DNA from: JBBQWZ01 sp038210135
GTDB taxonomy: Bacteria > Acidobacteriota > Terriglobia > Bryobacterales > Bryobacteraceae
Reading direction: 5' to 3'
NCBI GenBank assembly: GCA_038210135.1
Contig: JBBQWZ010000008.1
Coordinates: forward strand, 78,352 to 142,351
Length of the DNA: 64,000 bases
Part shown: positions 52,539 to 60,905 of the stretch, one piece after another
How positions within the stretch are numbered: position 1 is the first letter of the stretch
Layout: each line of letters begins with the position of its first letter
Position numbers and translations under genes: made by a program
The notes under the pieces: model-generated
Seen by the model: only the letters and a program-made list of their open reading frames with translations
Databases searched by the model: none
What the model was told of the DNA's origin: nothing

Positions 52539-52964
52539 TTAAGCGTGCGAAGCGCTCTCCTCGAAGATGTTGCGATCCGTCTCATGGATGCGAATTCTCT
52601 CAAGCGCAGGAAACGCCGCCGGCCAATGCCTTGCCAAATCCTTCCGAATCTCCGTCGTTAAATTTTCCGTCGTTGGTGGAACGTCCCGGAATGCCGTCAC
52701 ATCGCTATTCAGGTTGCAGTGATCGTAACGAGTCAGCACTTGGTCCCGAACCAAACCGTCGAGAGACTTTAAGTTCACGACCAGACCGGTTTCGGGCTCC
52801 ACCGGACCGCGCACCGTTACCTCCAGCACGTAGTTGTGACCGTGTCCGTGGGGATTGTTGCACTTGCCGAAAATCTCGCGATTCCGCTCCGCGCTTAACT
52901 GCGCGGAATGCAAGCGATGCGAAGCCGAAAACGAATACCGGCGCGTGACCTTCATAGCCGCCAT
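52539..52964 (-). CDS. queD: 6-pyruvoyl-tetrahydropterin synthase / QueD homologue (Cys present)
   Basis: A 141-residue T-fold enzyme. Zinc ligands are His16 (FSASHRL), His41 and His43 (HGHGHNY), and the catalytic Cys35 is in FGKCNNPHGHGH. The Asp-His of the triad is in RYDHCNLN and the Glu in IRIHETDRN. It takes the FolE product to 6-carboxy- or 6-pyruvoyl-tetrahydropterin; QueD function is the default in bacteria, but the sequence also resembles animal-type synthases. The start MAAMKV has GGGGA upstream and lies 1 bp after the stop of the paralogue. It precedes folE. Confidence 0.9.
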   Translation of the reverse strand: MAAMKVTRRYSFSASHRLHSAQLSAERNREIFGKCNNPHGHGHNYVLEVTVRGPVEPETGLVVNLKSLDGLVRDQVLTRYDHCNLNSDVTAFRDVPPTTENLTTEIRKDLARHWPAAFPALERIRIHETDRNIFEESASHA

Positions 52965-52965
52965 A

Positions 52966-53376
52966 TCATTCCCCGCTATATTCCACGAAGAATTCCGGAG
53001 TCTCGAAGAGCTTGACGCCATGCAATCGTGTCTTGCCGTTTGAAAGCGATGGCTCCAATCGCCGCCAGATCTCCAACGCCAGATTTTCAGTGGTCGGAAC
53101 GACACGATCGAACGGCGGTACCTCGTGGTTCAAGTGGCGATGATCCATCGGATCCACCACTTCGCGATTCAAAATCTCTTTCAGTTCCTTCAGATCAAAC
53201 ACCATGCCCGTGACCGGGTCGGTGTCGCCTTCGAGCGTCACTTCGAGGACATAGTTGTGACCGTGCCCATTCGGATTCGCCCCAAGTCCGTACAACGCCA
53301 GGTTGTCTTCGGCGGAGAGCGCGGGATTCGAGCAAATATGCGAAGCGGAGAATTCGACTTTGCGAGTAATCAACAT
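52966..53376 (-). CDS. 6-pyruvoyl-tetrahydropterin synthase paralogue lacking the catalytic Cys
   Basis: A 136-residue T-fold protein closely similar to its downstream neighbour. Zinc ligands His13, His38 and His40 (FSASH, NGHGHNY) are kept, as are the later Asp-His (DPMDHRHLN) and Glu (LFETPEF). The segment that should read KCNNP is LGANP: Gly32 replaces the catalytic Cys. The product may be a non-canonical synthase (subfamilies with altered Cys positions are known), a pterin aldolase-like enzyme, or a regulatory subunit of the adjacent QueD. An ATG 11 codons upstream is possible; the shorter start fits the family. Confidence 0.85.
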   Translation of the reverse strand: MLITRKVEFSASHICSNPALSAEDNLALYGLGANPNGHGHNYVLEVTLEGDTDPVTGMVFDLKELKEILNREVVDPMDHRHLNHEVPPFDRVVPTTENLALEIWRRLEPSLSNGKTRLHGVKLFETPEFFVEYSGE

Positions 53377-53490
53377 ACCAGCGCGGCCGACACGGCCGCC
53401 ACCCTCCATAGAGATGCCCCGGAGGCCGAAAGTGATTCCAAAACTCTCCACCCGGGACCTTCCGAATCCACTAAACTAGTATCGAACATC

Positions 53491-54009
53491 ATGGAAACCG
53501 CTCGTGTCGATCGTCTGATCCTCGCGCTGATGGTGGCCCTCGTTGCCGCCTTTTCGTTCGTGGTCGTTGATACCATGCGAGTCCGAATCGTAGAGGAAGG
53601 GGATAGCGCGCCTTCCTTCTCGATTAAATCTGCTTCCGGCAAGACCATTACGCCCAAGAACTTCGGCGGAAAAGTGCTGGTCCTCAACTTCTGGGCTACC
53701 TGGTGCCAGCCGTGCGTCGAAGAGACGCCGTCGTTGGTTGCGCTGTCGAACATGCTTGCCTCAAAAGGCCTTACCGTCGTCGGAGTTAGCGTCGATACCG
53801 ACTCCAAAGCATATGACACCTTCATCCGCCGCTTCGGTATTCGATTTGACACTTTCCGCGATCCGGAGTCGAATATCTCCGCCCAGTACGGCACCTTTAA
53901 GTATCCGGAGACCTACATCATCCGCGACGGTAAAGTGATTCAGAAGGTCATCGGCCAGAAGAATTGGGCAGCGCCCGAAACCATCGCCGAGCTTCAGAAA
54001 TTACTGTGA
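53491..54009 (+). CDS. Membrane-anchored TlpA-like thioredoxin
   Basis: A 172-residue protein with one N-terminal membrane anchor (LILALMVALVAAFSFVVVDT) and a periplasmic thioredoxin fold of the AhpC-TSA/redoxin type: APSFSIKSASGKTITPKNFG, NFWATWCQPCVEETPSL with the active-site WCQPC (about residues 72-76), and the cis-Pro in FKYPETYIIRDG. It should reduce or exchange disulfides, for example during cytochrome c maturation; no cytochrome genes are present. A TAGTAT box 8 nt before the ATG suggests a leaderless start. It overlaps the glcD-like gene by 4 bp (GTGA). Confidence 0.92.
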   Translation: METARVDRLILALMVALVAAFSFVVVDTMRVRIVEEGDSAPSFSIKSASGKTITPKNFGGKVLVLNFWATWCQPCVEETPSLVALSNMLASKGLTVVGVSVDTDSKAYDTFIRRFGIRFDTFRDPESNISAQYGTFKYPETYIIRDGKVIQKVIGQKNWAAPETIAELQKLL

Positions 54010-55439
54010 CGTCGCTCGCGGCACCCGGTGTGATCCCTGAAGCGGCGCTGCGCGAATTGCGCGCCATCGTCGGATCCGCTGGATGCCTCGATCATCCGCA
54101 GGACCTCGCCCTCTACGAGTACGACGGCGGCGTCGATAAAGCCCGGCCTGATTTCGTTATCTTTCCGCGCACGACCGGGGACGTCGCGGCGATCGTGAAA
54201 GTCACCGCCGCGCACAACCTCCCCATCATCGGCCGCGGAGCCGGCACCGGCCTCAGTGGTGGAGCCATCCCTCGCGCCGGCGGCGTTATGATCTCGTTCG
54301 CCCGCATGAATCGGATCCTCGAAATCGATCTTGCGAACGAGCGCGCTATCCTCCAGCCCGGCGTCGTCAATCTCGACATCAGCATGGCTGTCCAGGCCGA
54401 CGGCTATTTCTACGCGCCCGATCCGTCCAGCCAGCGCGCCTGCACGATTGGCGGAAACGTCGCGGAAAACGCCGGCGGACCTCATACGCTCGCGTATGGC
54501 GTAACCACCAATCACGTTCTGGCACTCGAAGCCGTCTTGCCGGACGGCTCGATCCTGCGCACCACGGAATCCGACGGCTACGATCTTACCGGCCTGCTGG
54601 TCGGCTCCGAAGGAACCATGGCGCTGGTGACGCAGATCACCGTGCGTCTTGTTCGCCAGCCCGAAGCCGTCAAGACGCTCCTCGCCATCTACGACGACCC
54701 CTCCGACGCCGGCGACACGGTGGCCGAAATTACCCGCCGCGCGATCACTCCCGTTGCCGTCGAAATGCTCGACGGCGTCATGCTCCGCATGGTCGAAGAG
54801 GCTACCCACGCGGGATATCCGATGGATGCGTCCGCTGTTTTGCTGATTGAACTCGAAGGCGTGCGGGAAGCTGTTGAAGAGCAGGTCGAACAAATCCGCG
54901 AAGTCTGCCTGCTATGCAAAGCGCGCGAGTTTCGCGTCGCCCGTTCTAATGAAGAACGCGAGCTTCTGTGGAAGGGCCGGAAGAATGCCTTTGGAGCCGT
55001 TGGCCGTGTCAGCCCCAGTTACTACGTGCAAGATGGTGTTGTTCCGCGCGGACAGATCGCCTCGACATTGCGACACATTCAGGCGGTCAGCAAGAAATAC
55101 GATCTGACGATTTCGAACATCTTCCATGCGGGCGACGGCAACATGCACCCGATCATCCTGTTCGACCCGCGGAAGCCCGGCGAACTCGAGCGCGCCAAGG
55201 CCGCCGGCTACGCGATCCTTCAGCACTGCATCGACGTCGGAGGCTCCATCACCGGCGAGCATGGCGTCGGCATGGAAAAGATGGAATTGATGGCGCACCA
55301 ATTTTCCGACGAGACTCTGAACGCCATCCGCCGCTTTAAGAATCTCTTCGATCCCCAGTGCCGCCTGAACCCCGGCAAACTGCTCCCCACCGGAAAAGGT
55401 TGCCTCGAGATTCGCCAGCGACCCAATCAATTGATGTAG
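54006..55439 (+). CDS. FAD-linked oxidase, glycolate oxidase subunit GlcD-like
   Basis: A 477-residue enzyme starting with GTG. The FAD-binding PCMH domain has FVIFPRTTGDVAAIVKVTAA, IIGRGAGTGLSGGAIPRAGG and RACTIGGNVAENAGGPHTLA. The C-terminal oxidase domain has NIFHAGDGNMHPIILFDP and SITGEHGVGMEKM, which carry the metal and substrate ligands of the glycolate/D-lactate dehydrogenase group. It likely oxidises a 2-hydroxy acid such as D-lactate or glycolate. The usual partners glcE and glcF are absent. It overlaps the TlpA-like gene by 4 bp. A short hairpin (CGAGAG/CTCTCG, 55453-55466) follows the stop codon. Confidence 0.92.
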   Translation: MTSLAAPGVIPEAALRELRAIVGSAGCLDHPQDLALYEYDGGVDKARPDFVIFPRTTGDVAAIVKVTAAHNLPIIGRGAGTGLSGGAIPRAGGVMISFARMNRILEIDLANERAILQPGVVNLDISMAVQADGYFYAPDPSSQRACTIGGNVAENAGGPHTLAYGVTTNHVLALEAVLPDGSILRTTESDGYDLTGLLVGSEGTMALVTQITVRLVRQPEAVKTLLAIYDDPSDAGDTVAEITRRAITPVAVEMLDGVMLRMVEEATHAGYPMDASAVLLIELEGVREAVEEQVEQIREVCLLCKAREFRVARSNEERELLWKGRKNAFGAVGRVSPSYYVQDGVVPRGQIASTLRHIQAVSKKYDLTISNIFHAGDGNMHPIILFDPRKPGELERAKAAGYAILQHCIDVGGSITGEHGVGMEKMELMAHQFSDETLNAIRRFKNLFDPQCRLNPGKLLPTGKGCLEIRQRPNQLM

Positions 55440-55479
55440 CATCGAAGGAATCCGAGAGTGCTCTCGAATCCGCTCACAA

Positions 55480-55500
55480 CCCCGTCCCGTAAGGGCGGGG
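55480..55500 (-). repeat. GC-rich palindromic repeat, copy 1
   Basis: Read on the minus strand this is CCCCGCCCTTACGGG, then an extra A, then CGGGG. It folds into a hairpin with a one-base bulge. Copy 2 follows 33 bp later. It belongs to the same dispersed family as the elements at 58554, 60878 and 61461. Confidence 0.8.
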
Positions 55501-55512
55501 ATACTGGAGCAA

Positions 55513-55533
55513 CCCCGTCCCGTAAGGGCGGGG
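55513..55533 (-). repeat. GC-rich palindromic repeat, copy 2
   Basis: Identical to copy 1 over all 21 bases, including the bulged base, and preceded by the same CAA. The two copies make a tandem pair with a 33-bp period upstream of the URO-D-fold gene, whose start is 32 bp away. Read-through transcripts would carry two strong hairpins. Confidence 0.8.
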
Positions 55534-55565
55534 ACGACTAGCCTAACTTCGCCGGGAACCAAAAA

Positions 55566-56498
55566 ATGCTCAATCGCCGCCAGTTTCTCTTCACCGCCGG
55601 AGCCGTTGCCGCGAGCGCCGCGCCCGCCAAGCTCACCTCGAAGGAGCGCGTCGATCACGCCCTCAACGGCAAGGAAGTCGACCACAGCCCCTTCACCTTC
55701 TGGTACCACTTCCTCGACGAAGCCAAGCCCGGCGCGGAGCATGCCGAGAAAACTCTGGCCTTCCACCGCCGCTTCCACACCGACTTAATCAAGGTGATGA
55801 GCGACTACAAATTTCCAAAGGGGACAACCAGGAATCCTTACCCCGAGCAGATCAAGGCGCTCGAGATCATCAACAAAGAAGCAGGGCCGAACGCTTACTT
55901 CCTCGAAACGATCTTCAACCCGTGGAACGTCGCGGAGAAAATGTCATCGCCCGCCGACGTGAAGAAGATGATGGCCGAGAAACCGCAGCAACTCCTGGAC
56001 CTGCTTCACGACATCGCGCGCGCCGAAGCCGACCACGCCCGTCTCGCCATCGCCGCCGGAGCCTCCGGAATTTTCCTCGCCATCGCCAACGCCCAGCCTG
56101 AAATCTTGTCTCCCGCCGACTTCGCGAAATTCAGTGAGCCGTTCGATAAAATTGTGCTCGACGGAGCCCGCAACGCGAAGATGAATACGCTTCACCTCCA
56201 CGGCGATCACGTCTATCTCGACAAATTCTATTCCGGCTGGCCCGTGGCGATCATCAACTACTCCGCCCACGGCACCAAGGTGAAGATCGCCGATGTCCGA
56301 TCCAAGTTTTCCGGCGTGATCATGGGCGGAATCGACGAAGTGAACTATCGCAAGATCCCAAAACTCGGCCTCAAGAGCCAGTGGGAAGGCGCGCGGAAAG
56401 CCGCCGGTCCGAAGTTCATCCTCGCTCCCGGTTGTTCGGTGCCCAACGACACCACCGACGCCGAAATGCTGCGCCTGACCGAAGTCGTCCGCGCCTGA
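55566..56498 (+). CDS. Tat-exported uroporphyrinogen decarboxylase-fold protein
   Basis: A 310-residue protein. The N-terminus NRRQFLFTAGAVAASAAPA is a twin-arginine signal, so the folded protein should be exported. The body matches the URO-D superfamily: LTSKERVDHALNGKEVDHSPF at the start of the barrel, GPNAYFLETIFNPWNVAEKM, AGASGIFLAIANAQPEILSP, HLHGDHVYLDKFYSGWPV, GVIMGGIDEVNYRKIP and FILAPGCSVPNDT near the end. True HemE works in the cytoplasm and has an Arg-rich substrate site that is not obvious here, so a heme role is unlikely. Members also include methyltransferases for methylated compounds. Substrate unknown. Confidence 0.87.
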   Translation: MLNRRQFLFTAGAVAASAAPAKLTSKERVDHALNGKEVDHSPFTFWYHFLDEAKPGAEHAEKTLAFHRRFHTDLIKVMSDYKFPKGTTRNPYPEQIKALEIINKEAGPNAYFLETIFNPWNVAEKMSSPADVKKMMAEKPQQLLDLLHDIARAEADHARLAIAAGASGIFLAIANAQPEILSPADFAKFSEPFDKIVLDGARNAKMNTLHLHGDHVYLDKFYSGWPVAIINYSAHGTKVKIADVRSKFSGVIMGGIDEVNYRKIPKLGLKSQWEGARKAAGPKFILAPGCSVPNDTTDAEMLRLTEVVRA

Positions 56499-56622
56499 GC
56501 CGCCGCTCCGGCTTGAACCCCGAGCAGAAGCGAGGCGATTTCGCCCTCGCACCGAACCGCGACCGTCAAGGAAGCGGACCGCTTTTTCCCCCACAGGCGA
56601 TCATCGCGGACCAAGCTCTCGA

Positions 56623-57555
56623 CTATTTGTAGAACACCGAGTACGGAGTAAAGCGCGACCCCTGCGGATCCGGCCAGCACAGAACGCAATTCGCCTTATA
56701 AGCAGGATTTCCCGCCAAAATCACCTTCGGAAGCACCACCGCATCGTCCGGCTCGTGATACGAGTCGAGCATCAGGACCGGCTTCGAAGTCCGCAGCATA
56801 TTCGCCGCGCCCTTCAAAGCCTCGCGCTCCGCGCCTTCGATATCCAGCTTGATGTAATCCACATGCGCGATTCCGAGCCCGGCCCAGAATCTCATCGAGC
56901 GGCCGCACCGGAACCTTGAAGCTCTTCGCGCCGGCTTCCTTGTGCAAGAAGCTCCCGCTGCCGGAATTCGCGATTCCCGTATTGAATTCGAGCGTCGAAT
57001 GCGAACTCCACGCGCCTTCCGGCACTACAATGATGCGCCCTTCTGCGATCTCTTCGCAAAGTTGCGGCGGATGCACTCGACGTTTACCGGATCCGGCTCG
57101 ACAAGGATGCATTTCGAAGCACCGCGCCGCAGCGCGTCGTCGTCGAACGTCCCAATATGCGCTCCCACATCCACCACCACATCGCCCGGTTTCACCGTGA
57201 ACTGCGGAGCCGTTTCGCCAATCCAGGACTGCTCCGCCAGTACGTACGCCAGTGTGGACTTGCCCGGCATCTCTTTGCCGTCCTTCTTGATCCAGAACGC
57301 ACGGCCGGAGGTCCGAATCTTCTGAATCCCGAAAGCGGCATCCTCGGCTTCGACGACCACGGATTTCTCCGCTTCCCGCTGCAACTCAACAAATCGCGGA
57401 GTCTTCCACGGATACTGCGCCAGTTGTGTCCAGGGGCACGGCTGGTCGCCGCCGGTCACTTTACTGACCATCGCCAGCGCAACCTGCCTTTGAAATGTGC
57501 CCGCGTAAACAGCCAGGCCCAATAGCACAGCGCCCACGATTTTCAGAATTCGCAC
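56623..57555 (-). pseudogene. FkbM-family methyltransferase with two compensating frameshifts
   Basis: Three reading segments together make one FkbM-type protein. The first (GTG at 57555 to about 57055) has an N-terminal membrane anchor (ILKIVGAVLLGLAVYAGTF) and the SAM site KPGDVVVDVGAHIGTF with ILVEPDPVNVECIRRNFA. It then runs into a stop at 57025. The middle part (about 57055-56890, another frame) reads EEIAEGRIIVVPEGAWSS and VRPLDEILG. The end (back in the first frame) reads VDYIKLDIEGAEREALKGA and MLDSYHEPDD, the FkbM C-terminal motif. A one-base loss near 57055 and a gain near 56890 would explain this. GGAGGG precedes the GTG. Sequencing error is an alternative. Confidence 0.8.
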
Positions 57556-57664
57556 GCGAATCCCTCCAGCCCGAACTATCGTCGGAACCGGCTGAACCCT
57601 TTAATCGAGGACGCTCCACGCGCCGTCCCCAGCGCCTTCAGGACGTCTACTATAGAGAACTACT

Positions 57665-58540
57665 ATGAAACTGCTCCTGCTGCTCCTCGTCTTCGCCACC
57701 GCTACGATCGCGGCCGAATCCTCAGTCCCCGTCCTCGACATGCTGAAACCCGGCCTCGACGTCGGCATTCTGGTATCCGACGGCGCCAAAGCCATGGAAT
57801 TCTACGGCGAAACGCTCGGGCTCAAGCCGATCGGAACCATCAACATGCCCAACGGCGGCAAAATGATGCGCTTCCAGGCCGGAGCTTCAGTGCTCAAGGT
57901 GATCGCCTACGATAAAGTTCCGCAAAAAGGCGCGGGCGGAATCCGCGAAGCAATCGGCATCCGGCTCGTCACCGTCCTCGTCGCTGACGGCGAGGCGGTC
58001 GCGAAACGCGTCACCGCGAAAGGCGCTCCGGAGCTGAAGTGGACTAAGGCCGGAAACTTCCGCTATACCTTCGCCACCGATCCCGATGGCAACATGATCG
58101 AAGTGGTTGATATGGCCCCGAATCCGGAACCCAAGACCCTCGATCGCGTCGCCATCGGTCTCACTGTCAGCGATGTCGAAAAGAGCCGGACCTTCTACGG
58201 CAAGGTCCTCGGTCTCACCGAACAGCCCACCCAGGAACTCCCCAACGGCGGCACCAAGTACAGCTTTCTGGCCGGCCCGACTGTGATCAAGTTCTGGCAA
58301 GCCGCCCCCAACACGCCAAAGAAAACCGGCCCCACGCAGGATCTGACCGGCATCCGCTACTTCACCTTCATGGTCAAGGACGTGGACGCCGCCCAGAAAT
58401 TGCTTATCGAACGCGGGGCCAAGGTCATGATGCCGCCCACCGATTTCGGACGCCTGGCCCGCATCATGTTTATTTCCGACCCCGACGGCAATTTCATCGA
58501 GCTCGCGGCGCTCCCGAAACCACCGGCGGCAAAACAATAA
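57665..58540 (+). CDS. Exported two-domain glyoxalase/bleomycin-resistance (VOC) protein
   Basis: A 291-residue protein with a signal peptide (MKLLLLLLVFATATIAAES). It has two vicinal-oxygen-chelate domains: the first begins DVGILVSDGAKAMEFYGETLG and ends FATDPDGNMIEVVDM, the second begins AIGLTVSDVEKSRTFYGKVLG and ends FISDPDGNFIELAAL. The Glu of each terminal DPDGN-I-E motif is a likely metal ligand. Each barrel would bind one metal. Export is unusual for glyoxalase-like proteins, so the substrate may be extracytoplasmic; function is unknown. Confidence 0.88.
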   Translation: MKLLLLLLVFATATIAAESSVPVLDMLKPGLDVGILVSDGAKAMEFYGETLGLKPIGTINMPNGGKMMRFQAGASVLKVIAYDKVPQKGAGGIREAIGIRLVTVLVADGEAVAKRVTAKGAPELKWTKAGNFRYTFATDPDGNMIEVVDMAPNPEPKTLDRVAIGLTVSDVEKSRTFYGKVLGLTEQPTQELPNGGTKYSFLAGPTVIKFWQAAPNTPKKTGPTQDLTGIRYFTFMVKDVDAAQKLLIERGAKVMMPPTDFGRLARIMFISDPDGNFIELAALPKPPAAKQ

Positions 58541-58553
58541 ACTGGATTCATGG

Positions 58554-58573
58554 CCCCGCCCGTAAGGGCGGGG
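58554..58573 (-). repeat. GC-rich palindromic repeat, copy 3
   Basis: On the minus strand it reads CCCCGCCCTTACGGGCGGGG, without the bulged base of copies 1 and 2. It lies 13 bp after the VOC gene stop codon and about 100 bp before the trpE-trpG fusion, where it could also act as a transcription barrier. Confidence 0.8.
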
Positions 58574-58670
58574 ATTTCTGAAATCGCCCGGCACCCGACA
58601 CAGGGTCCAGGTTTAGCGCATCGTCAATTGGCACGCCAACCCGGCGGAGCCTGTAGAGGAACATTACGCA

Positions 58671-60833
58671 GTGGCAGTCTCGGAATTCCTAACTCGCACC
58701 GGTATCACCGTCACCCGGACTGCGTCGCGCATCGCCTACTCCAAAGGCCTCGAGCCCCTCCTCCGCCAACTCGACACAAACCGCGGAGTCTATCTCTCAT
58801 CCGGCTACGAATACCCGGAACGCTATTCGCGTTGGGATGTCGCCAGCGTTTGTCCTCCCCTCGAAATCATCTCCACGGGTCGCGAGATGCAGTTCCGTCC
58901 GCTCAACGAACGCGGCGTGGTCATCAACCGGCTGCTGCTGCCCATTCTCGAAGCGCATCCGCACTGGGAACGATTCGGAATCAACGCCGGCGCTCTGCAC
59001 GGAACGCTCCGTCCCTTGCCGAAGCTCTTCCCGGAAGAAGAACGCAGCAAGCAGCCCTCCGCCTTTTCGATCCTGCGGACCATCTTCAACGAATTCTCTG
59101 ATCCTGGCTCTCACCTGGCCCTGATCGGAGCCTTCGGCTACGACCTGATCTTCCAATTCGATCCCATCGACCTCAAGCTCCCCCGCGAAGGCGTCAAGGA
59201 TCTGCACCTCTACCTCTGCGACGAAATCTACCTGATGGATCGCAAGAAGGAACAGATCGAGCGCTTCCAGTTTGATTTCTCGAACGCCGATCGGTCGACA
59301 AAAGGTCTCCCTCGCGATGGCGCGCGCGTCGCTAAGCCCGCGAAACAGAAGCCCGCTGAGATCACCTCCGACCACACGCCCGAAGAGTATATGGCCGGTG
59401 TCGAAACCGTCCGCGAAGGGATGCGCCAAGGCGATTACTACGAGGTCGTTCTCCGCCAGACCTTCCAAACGCCCTACGCCGGCAAGCCATCGGACCTGTT
59501 CCGGAAGATTCAGAAAGCCAGTCCAAGCCCCTACGAATTTCTGTTGCAGCTCGGCGACGAACAACTCATCGGAGCCTCGCCTGAAATGTTCGTCCGCGTC
59601 GAAGGCCGCCGCGTCGAAAGCTGCCCCATCGCCGGAACCGCCCGTCGCACCGGCGATCCTCTGCGCGACGCCGACTCCATTCGCGACCTCCTGAACTCGG
59701 CGAAAGAAGAGTCCGAACTCACCATGTGCTCGGACGTCGATCGCAACGATAAGTCGCGCGTGTGCATCCCTGGATCCGTCAAGATGATCGGCCGCCGTCT
59801 GATCGAAAGCTATGCCGGCGTCTTCCACACCGTCGATCACGTCGAAGGAATGCTCGCCGAAGGCTTCGATTCGCTCGACGCCTTCCTCACTCACATGTGG
59901 GCCGTCACCGTGATCGGCGCGCCTAAGAAGTGGGCCGCCCAAGCCGTCGAAAATCTCGAGAAGGATGCGCGCGGCTGGTACGGCGGCGCCGTCGGCCTGA
60001 TCTCGATGGACGGCGACATCAACACCGGCATCCTGATCCGCACGGTCCACCTGCGCGATGGCGTCGCGAAGTATCCAGTCGGAGCCACGCTTCTCTACGA
60101 TTCCGTTCCGATGCTCGAAGAGCAGGAGACGCGCATGAAAGCCACCGGCTTCTTCCGCGTGATGGGCGCCGCGCCGCTCGTGCCTGAAGTGGCTGCCAGT
60201 ACCGAAAACGGCAGCGGAGTCAAGCTGCTGCTCATCGACAACGACGACTGCTTCATCCACACGCTGGCCAATTACGCCCGTCAAACCGGCGCCCAAGTCG
60301 TCACCTATCGCTCCGGATTCCCGCCCGAGCTGATCGAGCAAATCGCGCCCAGCCTGATCCTGATCTCGCCCGGTCCCGGCCGCCCGTCGGATTTCGGAGT
60401 GCCCGCGCTGGTTCGCCACGCGGCCAAAATCGAAGCGCCTATATTCGGTGTCTGCCTCGGCCTCCAGGGCATCGTCGAAGCCTTCGGTGGCGAACTCGGA
60501 GTCCTCGATTACCCCATGCACGGCAAGCCCTCGCTCGTTCGCCACTTCAACAAAGGGGTCTTCGAAGGCATGCCCGAAACCTTTCGCGTAGGCCGCTACC
60601 ACTCCCTCTACGCGATCCGCGAAAAGCTGCCGTCGTGCCTCGAGATCACCGCCGAAACCGAAGACGGAGTCATCATGGGAGTCCGGCACAAAACTCTCCC
60701 CATCGAAGCCGTCCAGTTCCACCCGGAATCCATTCTGACGCTCGAAGGAGGCAGCGGCCTCCAGTTGATGCAGAACGCAATCCGCCTCTACGGACACATT
60801 TCTCCGACCGCGAGAGCAGGAGTGCTACCGTAA
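58671..60833 (+). CDS. trpEG: Fused anthranilate synthase TrpE-TrpG
   Basis: A 720-residue fusion. Residues to about 510 form the chorismate-binding TrpE domain, with SPSPYEFLLQLGDEQLIGASPEMF, SCPIAGTARRTGDP, ELTMCSDVDRNDKSRVC and GAPKKWAAQAVENLEKDARG. Residues about 520-715 are the glutamine amidotransferase TrpG, with the nucleophile Cys in FGVCLGLQGIVEAFGG and the His-x-x-Glu in VQFHPESILT. It converts chorismate and glutamine to anthranilate for tryptophan synthesis. The fused form is known from rhizobia, Azospirillum and others. The GTG start has AGAGGA upstream. No other trp gene is close, and no Trp-rich leader peptide is visible upstream. Confidence 0.95.
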   Translation: MAVSEFLTRTGITVTRTASRIAYSKGLEPLLRQLDTNRGVYLSSGYEYPERYSRWDVASVCPPLEIISTGREMQFRPLNERGVVINRLLLPILEAHPHWERFGINAGALHGTLRPLPKLFPEEERSKQPSAFSILRTIFNEFSDPGSHLALIGAFGYDLIFQFDPIDLKLPREGVKDLHLYLCDEIYLMDRKKEQIERFQFDFSNADRSTKGLPRDGARVAKPAKQKPAEITSDHTPEEYMAGVETVREGMRQGDYYEVVLRQTFQTPYAGKPSDLFRKIQKASPSPYEFLLQLGDEQLIGASPEMFVRVEGRRVESCPIAGTARRTGDPLRDADSIRDLLNSAKEESELTMCSDVDRNDKSRVCIPGSVKMIGRRLIESYAGVFHTVDHVEGMLAEGFDSLDAFLTHMWAVTVIGAPKKWAAQAVENLEKDARGWYGGAVGLISMDGDINTGILIRTVHLRDGVAKYPVGATLLYDSVPMLEEQETRMKATGFFRVMGAAPLVPEVAASTENGSGVKLLLIDNDDCFIHTLANYARQTGAQVVTYRSGFPPELIEQIAPSLILISPGPGRPSDFGVPALVRHAAKIEAPIFGVCLGLQGIVEAFGGELGVLDYPMHGKPSLVRHFNKGVFEGMPETFRVGRYHSLYAIREKLPSCLEITAETEDGVIMGVRHKTLPIEAVQFHPESILTLEGGSGLQLMQNAIRLYGHISPTARAGVLP

Positions 60834-60877
60834 CCCTCGCCGCCCGACGCCCATTGAAATGCAGCACCCCGACATAG

Positions 60878-60897
60878 CCCCGCCCGTTAGGGCGGGG
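60878..60897 (-). repeat. GC-rich palindromic repeat, copy 4 (3' side of the transposase remnant)
   Basis: On the minus strand CCCCGCCCTAACGGGCGGGG: the same stem as copy 3, with one loop change (CTAACG for CTTACG). It lies 8 bp beyond the stop codon of the transposase remnant. Confidence 0.8.
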
Positions 60898-60905
60898 ATT
60901 CCGAT

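Noticed and set aside
55477..55537. Two direct repeats with a 33-bp period as a possible CRISPR remnant
   Set aside because: Only two units, the repeat is a palindrome found singly elsewhere, and there are no cas genes.
58541..58670. Possible tryptophan attenuator before trpEG
   Set aside because: No leader peptide with tandem Trp codons was found; the only hairpin is the dispersed palindrome.
58797..60797. 666-codon frame antisense to trpE-trpG
   Set aside because: Long only because of high GC and codon bias; the plus strand carries all trpEG motifs.
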